From IMG/VR virus record IMGVR_UViG_3300017772_000172, positions 1-21,052 of that record: a DNA stretch of 21,052 nt, one strand, 5' to 3'. This document shows positions 11,345 to 19,867 of this stretch, piece by piece. Every line of letters starts with the position of its first letter. Position 1 is the stretch's first letter. Origin of the DNA: a virus. The position numbers were made by a program, and so were the translations under genes. The notes beneath the pieces are model-generated. The model did not search any database and was not told the origin of the DNA. It saw only the letters and a list, made by a program, of their open reading frames with translations.

Positions 11345-13217
11345 GGTAGGAGTACAGGATTACTTAGGTATCCAGATTGATTATGACAGAGAAGAAAACC
11401 TTAATGTGTTCTCACTAGAGACACTGAAGGATAGATATTTCTGGGGAGATGAGACACATGCACAAGAAGCATTCGCCAGAGCGTCGGTCTATGGTGCAAC
11501 GTATCAAGGACATACTGACTACAATCTTGCACAGCGCCTTTATAACTACGCAAGCAAGGGCTGGTTCGGTTTTAGCACTCCTATACTTAGTAACGGGGGA
11601 ACCACACGTGGTTTACCTATTAGCTGCTTTCTCAATTATGTTCCTGATTCAAGGCGTGGTCTTTCTGATCACTACGATGAGAACATATGGTTGGCAAGTG
11701 GAGGTGGAGGCTTGGGTGGATATTGGGGTGCTGTTAGAAGTAATGGCGTTTCAACTGCTAACGGTAGTCAGTCTACTGGTAGCATACCTTTCATGCACGT
11801 AGTTGACAGTCAAATGCTTGCCTTTAACCAAGGCGTAACACGGAGAGGATCTTATGCAGCGTATATGGACATCAGTCACCCAGAAGTGGAAGAGTTTATC
11901 GCTATGCGAAAGACTACTGGGGGCGATCTTAATCGTAAGTGCCTTAACCTTCACAATGGAATTACAATCACAGACGAATTCTTGGCCTCCGTCATGTCTG
12001 ATGATAGCTGGAGACTTATAGACCCTAAGTCTAAGCAGGCAGTCAAGACTGTATCCGCTAGGGACTTGTGGTGGCAGCTAGTACACACTAGAGCAGAGAC
12101 AGGTGAACCATACATTGTTAACCTAGACCGCTGTAACGAGGCTCTACCGCAGTCACAGAAGGACATGGGACTAGAGGTACGCCAGAGCAACCTATGTTCT
12201 GAGATTACACTACCAACCAGTGAAGATCGCACAGCAGTCTGTTGCTTGTCTAGTGTTAACTTAGAATACTTTGATGATTGGAAGGACGATGAACTGTTTA
12301 TCTTTGACATGATTAACATGCTGGATAACATCATTGAACATTTTATTGATAACGCTATGATAGATACAGGCATGAACGTGTCAGCAGATAGCATAGAGGA
12401 GTTTAGAGATTATGTTAGAGCAGATAAAACAGGTTTTGCAAAAGCCGCTTATAGCGCATATAGAGAACGTGCGGTCGGCCTTGGAGCGATGGGTTTTCAT
12501 AGTTACCTTCAACGTAATGGAATCCCTTTTGAAGGAATGTACGCCTCCAGCTTCAACAATAGAGCGTTTAAGACAATCAAAGAAAGATCTGAGATGGCTT
12601 CCAGAAGTCTGGCTAGAGACCGTGGGGAGGCTCCTGACATGGCTGGTAGTGGCCGTCGCAATTCCCATCTGCTTGCTATTGCCCCTAATGCTAGTTCTAG
12701 TATTATATGCGGTGGAACAAGTCCTTCTATTGAGCCTACAAGGGCTAACGTATTTACGCACAAAACTTTAACAGGCTCGTACAAAGTCAAGAACAAATAC
12801 TTGGAGAAACTACTTGAAGAGAAAGGTACCAACACCGAAAGAACGTGGAAAGATATTGCTGCTGCTGAAGGCTCTGTTAAAGACCTACCGGAACTCACGG
12901 AAGAAGAGAAGGCAGTATTTAAGACAGCGCCTGAACTTAACCAGATTTGGGTCATTGAACACGCCTACCAAAGACAGAAGTACGTCTGCCAAGCACAGTC
13001 AGTAAACTTATTCTTTGAGCCACCACCAGCTACAGCACCCCAGGAGATCCACGATGAGTATCTGGAGTATGTTAATAGCGTACATTGGACAGGAGCTAAC
13101 AAACTCAAATCTATGTATTACCTGCGAACTACAGCGGCTAGAAATACAGAGAATGTTAACATCAAGATACCAAGGATCAACCTTGAAGACGGAGAGTGTT
13201 TAAGTTGTGAAGGATGA
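11334..13217 (+). CDS. nrdA: Ribonucleotide reductase class I alpha subunit, lacking the ATP-cone
   Basis: This reduces ribonucleoside diphosphates to deoxy forms with NrdB. Catalytic residues are present: Cys98 and Cys303 (redox pair), Asn286, Cys288 and Glu290 in SNLCSEITLP, Tyr595-Tyr596 in KSMYYLRTT for radical transfer, and the C-terminal shuttle pair CLSC (622-625). The protein has 627 residues against 761 in E. coli. It begins almost directly at the catalytic domain, so the N-terminal ATP-cone that senses dATP is missing. It should therefore escape overall dATP inhibition. The start is GTG 11334 with TTGGAG seven bases upstream. nrdB lies about 0.9 kb downstream. Confidence 0.95.
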   Translation: MTSKVGVQDYLGIQIDYDREENLNVFSLETLKDRYFWGDETHAQEAFARASVYGATYQGHTDYNLAQRLYNYASKGWFGFSTPILSNGGTTRGLPISCFLNYVPDSRRGLSDHYDENIWLASGGGGLGGYWGAVRSNGVSTANGSQSTGSIPFMHVVDSQMLAFNQGVTRRGSYAAYMDISHPEVEEFIAMRKTTGGDLNRKCLNLHNGITITDEFLASVMSDDSWRLIDPKSKQAVKTVSARDLWWQLVHTRAETGEPYIVNLDRCNEALPQSQKDMGLEVRQSNLCSEITLPTSEDRTAVCCLSSVNLEYFDDWKDDELFIFDMINMLDNIIEHFIDNAMIDTGMNVSADSIEEFRDYVRADKTGFAKAAYSAYRERAVGLGAMGFHSYLQRNGIPFEGMYASSFNNRAFKTIKERSEMASRSLARDRGEAPDMAGSGRRNSHLLAIAPNASSSIICGGTSPSIEPTRANVFTHKTLTGSYKVKNKYLEKLLEEKGTNTERTWKDIAAAEGSVKDLPELTEEEKAVFKTAPELNQIWVIEHAYQRQKYVCQAQSVNLFFEPPPATAPQEIHDEYLEYVNSVHWTGANKLKSMYYLRTTAARNTENVNIKIPRINLEDGECLSCEG

Positions 13218-13467
13218 ACACCCAGCGTACAGAGCAAAGTTCTACATACCTGAGCTAAAAAAGTATACCAATTGGTCTGACTATCTGGTATACTATAAGG
13301 AACAGGATGACAAGATTATGTTGTTCAGTAACTACTGCATGCAGATGTGGTCTAGTTACATGAGCAACAAGATCAAACAACAAGAGGCACCCCTTAGCTA
13401 CAAGGAGTACCTGAGTAAGTACAAGAAATTACTGGAGGATGGATACAGTGATAGATACAAAGATTAG
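13207..13467 (+). CDS. Small aromatic/Lys-rich protein (86 aa)
   Basis: The start is GTG 13207, overlapping nrdA by 11 bases, with GGAG 12 bases upstream. The product begins MKDEHPAYRAKFYIPELKKY and is rich in Tyr, Lys and Met, with SDYLVYYKEQDDK and APLSYKEYLSKYKKLLEDG (61-79). It is predicted helical with one cysteine. It has no recognised domain. Position between nrdA and nrdB could mean a role in nucleotide metabolism, for example as an electron donor, but it lacks a CxxC motif, so glutaredoxin-like function is unlikely. Confidence 0.7.
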   Translation: MKDEHPAYRAKFYIPELKKYTNWSDYLVYYKEQDDKIMLFSNYCMQMWSSYMSNKIKQQEAPLSYKEYLSKYKKLLEDGYSDRYKD

Positions 13468-13651
13468 CGCCATGAAGCGCCTGTACAACGCTGAGATAGA
13501 CGTGTACAAGGCAGAGGTGCAGAACTACCTAGACAATCCTGTGGCTGTAGGTGAGCATGGTAACTTGATTGAGACTATGGACAAGCTGGTGCAGAAGATT
13601 GCTGAAGCAGAAGATAAACTGATTGTACTGGAGACACACTTTAGTGAGTAA
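13448..13651 (+). CDS. Small coiled-coil-like protein (67 aa)
   Basis: The start is placed at GTG 13448, because GGAGG (13434-13438) is nine bases upstream; the ATG at 13439 abuts that site. The product runs MIDTKISAMKRLYNAEIDVY, then DKLVQKIAEAEDKLIVLETH. Both halves are amphipathic helices, giving a helical hairpin or coiled coil. I recognise similar small proteins next to phage nucleotide genes but know no function. It overlaps the previous gene by 20 bases and the next by eight. Confidence 0.7.
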   Translation: MIDTKISAMKRLYNAEIDVYKAEVQNYLDNPVAVGEHGNLIETMDKLVQKIAEAEDKLIVLETHFSE

Positions 13652-13859
13652 TGTAATTAACCTAATGCCCACACAGGCAACCGCTGACGAGGTACTAGAG
13701 GACTGTAAGGGTGAGTTTAATCACGTACTGGTACTAGGGTGGACTGAAGATGACGCTCTGACAGCTAAGGCTACAGAGTCTATGGACTTGAAGGAGACCG
13801 TCTACTTGGTGGAAGTATTCAAGCAAGCAGTAATTATGGCAGGACATGAAGTAGAATGA
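13644..13859 (+). CDS. Small conserved phage protein (71 aa)
   Basis: The start is GTG 13644 with GGAG 11 bases upstream, giving MSNVINLMPTQATADEVLED. A probable beta strand FNHVLVLGW (about 26-34) is followed by a charged region and a helix VYLVEVFKQAVIMAG. This opening (VINL-P-Q, then EVLED) is typical of small proteins found in many marine phages, with no known role. It overlaps both neighbours, by eight and four bases. Confidence 0.72.
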   Translation: MSNVINLMPTQATADEVLEDCKGEFNHVLVLGWTEDDALTAKATESMDLKETVYLVEVFKQAVIMAGHEVE

Positions 13860-14161
13860 GTGATGAACTAATACACCTGATTAGCCTGTGGGCAATGAAG
13901 CGTGGTATACTTAACAACAGCACACCTTTAGCACAGTTTGCTAAACTTGTGTCTGAGATGGGAGAGCTAGGAGATAACATAGCCAAGCAGCGTGATGTGA
14001 CTGATGACATTGGTGACTGCTTGGTGGTGTTAAACACCTTAGCCATTATGAACGATACGACACTGGAGGAATGCCTGAAGGTAGCGTATAATGATATTAA
14101 AGATCGCAAGGGACACATGAACAGTCATGGTGTCTTTATCAAAGAAGGGGACGCAGCTTGA
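13856..14161 (+). CDS. mazG: MazG-like nucleotide pyrophosphohydrolase
   Basis: The 101-residue protein shows the MazG pattern: KLVSEMGELGDNIAK (about residues 30-44) with the first ExxE-like metal site, then TDDIGDCLVVLNTLA (49-63) with the DxxxD metal site. MazG enzymes hydrolyse NTPs or dNTPs, and phage MazG has been linked to altering host ppGpp or recycling host nucleotides. Here it lies between nrdA and nrdB, four bases overlapping at both ends, so it belongs to the nucleotide operon. It is at the short end of the family and carries a single domain. Substrate cannot be told from sequence. Confidence 0.87.
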   Translation: MSDELIHLISLWAMKRGILNNSTPLAQFAKLVSEMGELGDNIAKQRDVTDDIGDCLVVLNTLAIMNDTTLEECLKVAYNDIKDRKGHMNSHGVFIKEGDAA

Positions 14162-15129
14162 GCTTACTAGATACTAGAGATTACTACAAACCGTTTGACC
14201 ATCCTTGGATGTTTGACTACTACTCACAACAGAATCAGATGCACTGGTTTCCAGAGGATGTACCTTTGCACAATGACGTTAAAGATTGGCAGACAATGAC
14301 TGATGAAGAGAAGAATCTACTGACTCAGATCTTCCGTCTGTTTACACAGTCTGATGTAGACGTAGGTGCAGGGTACGTTGATAGATACATGCGTATCTTC
14401 AAGAAGCCTGAAGCACGTATGATGATGTCTAGCTTTGCTAACATGGAGTCCATACACCAACATGCCTACAGCCTACTACTGGACACCGTAGGGATGCCAG
14501 AGGTGGAGTATAAGGCGTTCTCAGAGTACGAGGCTATGGCTGACAAGCATGAGTACATCAACGCTGTGAAGGTCACTAAGGGCGACAAGAAGTCAATTGC
14601 TAAGGCACTGGCTATCTACTCAGGATTTACTGAAGGGCTACAGTTGTTCTCTAGCTTCATCATCCTGTTGAATTTTCCAAGGTTTGGTAAGATGAAGGGT
14701 ATGGGACAGATCATTACCTACAGCATACGTGATGAGTCCATGCACGTAGAGGCAATGACAAAGCTATTTAGGGAGTTTATGCAGGAGAACATAGACCTGT
14801 GGACTGATGACTTCAAGGCTGAGATCTATCAGGCATGTCGGGAGATGGTTGACCTAGAGGATAGGTTCTTGGATTTGGTGTTTGAGCAGGGCGATATTCC
14901 CGGCTTGACTAAGAAGGAGATGCAACAGTACATCAGGTACATTGCTGACCGTAGGCTGCTACAGTTGGGACTCAAGACTAACTACAATGTCAAAGAGAAT
15001 CCACTGAACTGGCTGGACGATGTGTTAGGTGTAGAGCATCAGAACTTCTTTGAAGGCAGAGCTACCACCTACATGAAGGCTGGACTCAGGGGGGACGTTG
15101 GCAAGGTTAAGTTTGCTAATGTAGCCTAG
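14158..15129 (+). CDS. nrdB: Ribonucleotide reductase class I beta subunit
   Basis: NrdB houses the di-iron tyrosyl radical used by NrdA. The ligands are all present at the E. coli spacing: Asp66, Glu97, His100 (ESIHQHAY), Glu159, Glu193 and His196 (RDESMH). Tyr104 is the radical tyrosine, so the class Ia mechanism is supported; there is no tyrosine loss as in metal-only variants. The protein has 323 residues, shorter than the 376 of E. coli. The start is TTG 14158 with AGGGG upstream, overlapping mazG by four bases. Its stop overlaps the stop of the opposing leftward gene. Confidence 0.95.
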   Translation: MSLLDTRDYYKPFDHPWMFDYYSQQNQMHWFPEDVPLHNDVKDWQTMTDEEKNLLTQIFRLFTQSDVDVGAGYVDRYMRIFKKPEARMMMSSFANMESIHQHAYSLLLDTVGMPEVEYKAFSEYEAMADKHEYINAVKVTKGDKKSIAKALAIYSGFTEGLQLFSSFIILLNFPRFGKMKGMGQIITYSIRDESMHVEAMTKLFREFMQENIDLWTDDFKAEIYQACREMVDLEDRFLDLVFEQGDIPGLTKKEMQQYIRYIADRRLLQLGLKTNYNVKENPLNWLDDVLGVEHQNFFEGRATTYMKAGLRGDVGKVKFANVA

Positions 15130-16919
15130 CTTTCCTCATCTGCTGCTGCTGGTGCCCCTATAAACGGTTGTGCACCGGCAGTTAGCACAGCGGCTCTTCT
15201 GCCTGCCACTGCCTTGTCTTTAGGCTCAACTTTAGCTTCAAACTCTCTAATGACTCTAAAGTGATAATCTATAGGGCTTTCTCCCTTGTTTATTTTGATT
15301 CCACTAAGTCCTTCTAGTCTATCAACAGAGGCATCAACTTCAGCTTTCAACTTAGGGTCTTTTGCACCCGTCTCAGTGTTTCTAGTGGGCGTATAAGCAG
15401 TCTTTCTCTTGAAGTTAGACTTCTGCATAGGAACAGCAGCCACAAGATCTCCACCTCCCACGGGATTGACACCGAACAAATCATGCCCGTCTGAGATTAG
15501 AGTGTACACATCTCCTGTCTTTGGATTGATAGCTATGAAGTCATTTACACCGCCTAGCTCTTTAGACTGTGAATGGTGTGAAGACCCTATGTAGATGTGA
15601 GGGTCGCCTTTGCCGCCCTTGTTTACTTTAATACCTTGAGAGGCAAAGTATTGCGTTAGATCACCTTCCGTAGCCCCACTTAAAGCCCTGTTTTTGTTCT
15701 TCTTCAGCCATGTTTTTAATGAAGGAACTTTAGTTGCGTCTTCTGTCCCTATCCTAAACTTATTGACTTCTTTTTTTAATGCTTCTCCTGATAGGATTCC
15801 CTTTCTATTTACAATTTTCTCTACTGCCTTTTCGGGCAGAGATCGCTTAAATTGTCTTTTAGCTATCTCTTTTTTAGACAAAGTAGGCTTTGTTCTTTTA
15901 CCTGTGACAACATCTTTTTGGTCTGATAACATATTCAGCACAATGGAAGATTTCTGAGAAGACCCTACAACCCCTTCGTCACCTACACGATTAACACCTG
16001 CTGGTCTCTTTATCTTAATCTGTGCGTTTCTTTTTTTACTATCCTTGTCAATGCCATGCACTTTATACATATGATTCATGGCTCTGTTCTGGATTACTTC
16101 AGGGACATCTACACGTATGTTATTCCCTCGACCAAACAACTGCTCTCTGATAGTCTTGGTGTCTGTGGCAGGAAGCACATCAATAGTATCTATAACACCT
16201 ATTGGGCCTTCAGCAATAAACGGTGCTGCGCCTCTACCCATCTGCCTACGTATGCTGTCCACTGTCTGTGCAGAGCCGTAACTTATCTCTTGTTCTCTAG
16301 TTCCAGACCCTATTTCTCCAGACCCCTTGCCCTTACTGTAGGGTATGCCTGTCTCCCTCTCGTATGCAATAGCTCTAGGGTTAACAGAGTCAGCAATAGC
16401 CCGTGGTAAAGCACTAAGCGAACCTTTCCCTGCTGCCATTATCTTACTGCCCATGCCGCCGCCATAGAACCCCGGCAGCATAGTAGGCATGGTACGAGCT
16501 ACTGTGTTAAGACCTCCCTTGACAGCCGCAGCGCCGGGAATAAGCCCTAGTATGTTACCCGCAGCCGCTAGGTCACGCATCATGCCGGGACGCTCCTGAG
16601 CGTACTGTATGGCCTCCTGACCCAGTTCTGTCTCAGCCAGTGTCTGTACACCTGACGCTATAGCTTCTTTAGCAGCATCAGGCATCGCATAATCAACTAC
16701 GTCCCCTATAGGGCTTAGAGCAGTACCTATAACAGTTGAGGTATCCCACATAGCCTGACGGAAGCGGTTTGCCTCTACCTCTTCTGCAATACGATCACTC
16801 TCAGCCATCTCTGCCTGTGCAGCCTTGACTTTACCAGTGACATAATCGTCACCGTACTGCTGTCTACGGGCTGCTTGGCGCTTTATACGGAGTTGTCTAC
16901 CTTCTCCCCTTCTACTCAT
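15126..16919 (-). CDS. Large virion/ejection-type protein with unknown internal domain (597 aa)
   Basis: The start is ATG 16919, with GAGG six bases upstream; a TTG at 16931 would add four residues. The N-terminus is basic and helical (MSRRGEGRQLRIKRQAARRQ), then Ala/Gly-rich (about 50-165, with hydrophobic stretches such as AAAGNILGLIPGAAAVKGGL). The second half is Lys-rich and contains a compact block around residues 436-486, HIYIGSSHHSQ, LGGVNDFIAINP and TLISDGHDLFG, that I cannot assign. A basic linker and an Ala-rich tail follow. Size, composition and place among similar genes suggest an internal virion protein that enters with DNA. An enzymatic role for the block is possible. Confidence 0.72.
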   Translation of the reverse strand: MSRRGEGRQLRIKRQAARRQQYGDDYVTGKVKAAQAEMAESDRIAEEVEANRFRQAMWDTSTVIGTALSPIGDVVDYAMPDAAKEAIASGVQTLAETELGQEAIQYAQERPGMMRDLAAAGNILGLIPGAAAVKGGLNTVARTMPTMLPGFYGGGMGSKIMAAGKGSLSALPRAIADSVNPRAIAYERETGIPYSKGKGSGEIGSGTREQEISYGSAQTVDSIRRQMGRGAAPFIAEGPIGVIDTIDVLPATDTKTIREQLFGRGNNIRVDVPEVIQNRAMNHMYKVHGIDKDSKKRNAQIKIKRPAGVNRVGDEGVVGSSQKSSIVLNMLSDQKDVVTGKRTKPTLSKKEIAKRQFKRSLPEKAVEKIVNRKGILSGEALKKEVNKFRIGTEDATKVPSLKTWLKKNKNRALSGATEGDLTQYFASQGIKVNKGGKGDPHIYIGSSHHSQSKELGGVNDFIAINPKTGDVYTLISDGHDLFGVNPVGGGDLVAAVPMQKSNFKRKTAYTPTRNTETGAKDPKLKAEVDASVDRLEGLSGIKINKGESPIDYHFRVIREFEAKVEPKDKAVAGRRAAVLTAGAQPFIGAPAAADEES

Positions 16920-18522
16920 CTTCGTCCTCAAAGGTAACTTCAGTGCCTGCTGTGGTGTTTTGTATTAGGTCAATCAAGAATAGTCTGTCAGCCTTTAGTT
17001 GAGCAACTAGATCAGAAGCCCCTGACTTCTCTGCTGCTTTAATCGCTAGACCTGTTGCTTTCACCATGTTACCAAACATCTTTTGTGTAGCAGGACGAGT
17101 AGTTAAATATCCTATGCCGAAAGCTGACATCCCTGCTCCAGCACCAAGAGATGCCGCTAGAATAGTGGGGCTTTGCATTAAAGCTGTGCCTGCCCCAGTA
17201 GCAACAGACGCTGTAGCGGCTAGTCCGGGGCCAGTAGTGCTTACGAAAGGGTTTACCCTACGCCCTATGTCGGCCAATGTGCTTGATGTAGAGTTTTGTA
17301 TTTTAGTCTCTAGGAAATCTTTAAGACGTAGAGAATAGCTTTGCTCAGTTAGTAAGTCTGACACATCAACATCAATAGCTTCCCTGTCTACAATCTCGTT
17401 AAGTTTAGTCCTAACTTGCTGTAAAGATGCAGAGCCAATTCTAGTTTGATCAGAAGTGTAGAAGTTTCTCCTGTCTCCAAAAGTTTTATCTAGTTCTCTA
17501 CGGAGCAAGAGCAAAGACTCTAGACTTTTATCGCCCTTCTGAACTCTATCGACTATTATGTCAAACAAATCTCCTGCTGCCTTAGCTTCTTGCATCTGCC
17601 TCCATTTTACACTAGAAAACTGCTCTTGAAGTGAAAGTTCAAGTTCTTTAATAATATCTGATGGGTTAATACGTACTTCGCTTTTTCTAAGTCCTGTTAT
17701 CAGTTTGTTTTCTACGCGACTTATATTTTGCTCTAGGACATTTCTAGCTTTGAAAGGACTACCGGCCTTTAGACTAGGTAGTTTTTCTACTGCATAGTCA
17801 AGCGCCCTAGAAGTCAAAGAATCTCTAGGGTTCCATACCCTACGTTTGATAATCCGTCCTGTCTCCACTAAATCATCAGGATCCATCTGTGTCCTGATAG
17901 GGGCAAAATATTCAGTCAAAGATTCTTTTCTATTAGCTGTAGCTCTGCCCTCGCCTTTACTTCTTACCCACTCACCAAGCGATTCAACAGGTTTTCCTTT
18001 AACTCTAGGCAGCAAGCTCCTTCCGGGAGCCTGTATTCCAATGTTTAGGAAACCCTCAGCAATCTTCAGTAGTCTAGCGTTTTCTGGGCCGCGCTTGCCC
18101 CACTCTTGTAGGTATTCAGTACCCTTATCAAAAGCTCTAGCAAACTCCTGTCCCGCTTCAGTAGAGCCTAAGTATTCCATAAACTCTGATACTGTCTGAA
18201 AAGGTGCTGTCTCAAGAATACCAGAGCGTTCTAATCCTTCACCTGCAATTTCAGCAGCGCCGCCTATTACCTCACCACCAAGTATTCTTGCACCCTTGCC
18301 TACAAAGCCTGTAGTAAGATCCCTGTAGTCTATAGGTTCCTGTGCAATATCAGCAATGGCCTGACCGCGCTTCGACAAAATATCCGTAGTAGAACGCATC
18401 ATCGTGTCGTTCTGTCTACGTTGTATCTCTCGCTCTAAATCAGCAGCAACGTCTGTTAGCCCTTGTTTTTGAGCTTCTACAAACGCTTTTGCTAATTGTT
18501 CGTTAGATAGTTGCTGTGCCAT
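16912..18522 (-). CDS. Internal virion/DNA-ejection-type protein (536 aa)
   Basis: The product begins MAQQLSNEQLAKAFVEAQKQ, is helical throughout, and near residues 433-473 has a Gly/Ala-rich hydrophobic stretch (GLAATASVATGAG, ILAASLGAGAGMSAFGIGYL) that could insert in or line a membrane channel. It ends in a very acidic tail (TFEDEDE). A middle region (about 200-400) has many charged helices, as in long rod-like virion proteins. No catalytic motif is seen. It overlaps its neighbours by eight bases and one base, and all three genes read leftward, like T7 gp14-16. The ejection role is inferred from these features. Confidence 0.72.
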   Translation of the reverse strand: MAQQLSNEQLAKAFVEAQKQGLTDVAADLEREIQRRQNDTMMRSTTDILSKRGQAIADIAQEPIDYRDLTTGFVGKGARILGGEVIGGAAEIAGEGLERSGILETAPFQTVSEFMEYLGSTEAGQEFARAFDKGTEYLQEWGKRGPENARLLKIAEGFLNIGIQAPGRSLLPRVKGKPVESLGEWVRSKGEGRATANRKESLTEYFAPIRTQMDPDDLVETGRIIKRRVWNPRDSLTSRALDYAVEKLPSLKAGSPFKARNVLEQNISRVENKLITGLRKSEVRINPSDIIKELELSLQEQFSSVKWRQMQEAKAAGDLFDIIVDRVQKGDKSLESLLLLRRELDKTFGDRRNFYTSDQTRIGSASLQQVRTKLNEIVDREAIDVDVSDLLTEQSYSLRLKDFLETKIQNSTSSTLADIGRRVNPFVSTTGPGLAATASVATGAGTALMQSPTILAASLGAGAGMSAFGIGYLTTRPATQKMFGNMVKATGLAIKAAEKSGASDLVAQLKADRLFLIDLIQNTTAGTEVTFEDEDE

Positions 18523-19865
18523 TAGTTTACTCTATAGAAGTTACTTAAAAATGCTTGAGTGTCAGGGTCAAATTGTGATAGGTCTATTTGATCTACGTCT
18601 GATTGGTCAATCTCATACCTATCTGGTATGGCTGTTTTCCTCTGGAAATAGTCATAATCTGCTTGGTCTATTATCTTTTTGTTTTGAAGATGATCTAGAT
18701 CCTGAATAAAGCCTACCTTAGCTCGTTCAATAGCGTCTCTTTCAATAATTAAAAGTCTTAATACATCTTCTTCAGTAACGCTAGTCAAATCTGCTGCTGT
18801 CATTTGTTTCATAAAGGCAAGGTCAGTGTTTGATACACCAGAACCAGCACCAAGAGCAGATATATTAGCAAGTACCTGCCCTGCTCTTTGACGCATAAGT
18901 TCAATAGTGTTTTGAGTAGCATTTTTAGTAGGTCTACCAGTAAGGCCACTAACTATCATATCTACTTCTTTTTCTATGCCACTGAACCTACCAGCTAAAA
19001 TACCTTCATCGACAAGACGCATGGCACGATTGTTCTGTATTGCTTGCTCTTTCAGGTCTAGCATTTCATTATAATCGTCACCAAAAGTTGAAGCAATAGT
19101 ATCGTCTATCTTACTTCCCAGCGTTTCAGTTCTGTTGATAACAGTTGACACATTAGGGTCTTCTTCAACAACGCCAGCAGCTACAGGAGTTTGCCATTTG
19201 CCGTCAGCAAACACTTTACCGCCACGAATAGGCAACTGTACAATAGATCCATCTTGCTTCTCAAAGCGTTTACTCTCAGTGCCCTCGCCCAACGTACCCA
19301 TCTTTTCTATTTCTTCATAGTCAAGACCTACAACATCTTCAGCTTTTAATCCGTAAGCAGTAGCTAGAGCATCTAGAGCAGGCTGTCGTTCAGTTCTGCT
19401 TACGTCTTCAAACTCTAGTTTACGTAAGTCTTCAGCCAGTTTTCCTAGTTGTTCTGTGCCTGCGTTATCAATAGTTTGAGTGTACGAGTCAGGCAACTTC
19501 AAGGCAGTAGCCCTGTCTTTTAAGCTGCTCCTTAAAGCAGTTAGTTGAGCCTGCTGCTGTTGTTTCTGAGCTAACTCTTGCATCTTACCTGTAGCAGCAA
19601 TCCTCTGCTCTGGTGTACCAAACTGAGCCAACAGACCGTACATTTTAGCCATCTTCTGTGGGTCGTTGGGGTCAATAGATGATAAACCCTGTTGTAGCTT
19701 CTCCTGCGGAGTCCTCATGTCCATCCCCAGCGCACCGCCAATTTGCCTAGAGGCTTGCTGTGCAAAGGGACTTAACGCTGGCTGACCTGTAAGTAAACCA
19801 GAAGTTCCTTGAGTAGGAGATACCTTGTAGCGATCTAATACGCCTGTTCTTTCTAAAATACCCAT
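18522..19865 (-). CDS. Structural/ejection-type protein (447 aa)
   Basis: The product begins MGILERTGVLDRYKVSPTQG and contains a Gln-rich helical region near residues 90-110 (KMQELAQKQQQQAQLTALR). A later helical domain has GILAGRFSGIEKEVD, ELMRQRAGQVLANISALG and SGVSNTDLAFMKQM, a pattern seen in large podovirus structural proteins. It has no cysteine and no membrane segment. Its TAA shares a base with the next start. A virion or internal core role is likely; catalytic activity is not apparent. ATG at 19865 has AGAAAG upstream, a weak ribosome site. Confidence 0.75.
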   Translation of the reverse strand: MGILERTGVLDRYKVSPTQGTSGLLTGQPALSPFAQQASRQIGGALGMDMRTPQEKLQQGLSSIDPNDPQKMAKMYGLLAQFGTPEQRIAATGKMQELAQKQQQQAQLTALRSSLKDRATALKLPDSYTQTIDNAGTEQLGKLAEDLRKLEFEDVSRTERQPALDALATAYGLKAEDVVGLDYEEIEKMGTLGEGTESKRFEKQDGSIVQLPIRGGKVFADGKWQTPVAAGVVEEDPNVSTVINRTETLGSKIDDTIASTFGDDYNEMLDLKEQAIQNNRAMRLVDEGILAGRFSGIEKEVDMIVSGLTGRPTKNATQNTIELMRQRAGQVLANISALGAGSGVSNTDLAFMKQMTAADLTSVTEEDVLRLLIIERDAIERAKVGFIQDLDHLQNKKIIDQADYDYFQRKTAIPDRYEIDQSDVDQIDLSQFDPDTQAFLSNFYRVN

Positions 19866-19867
19866 GT

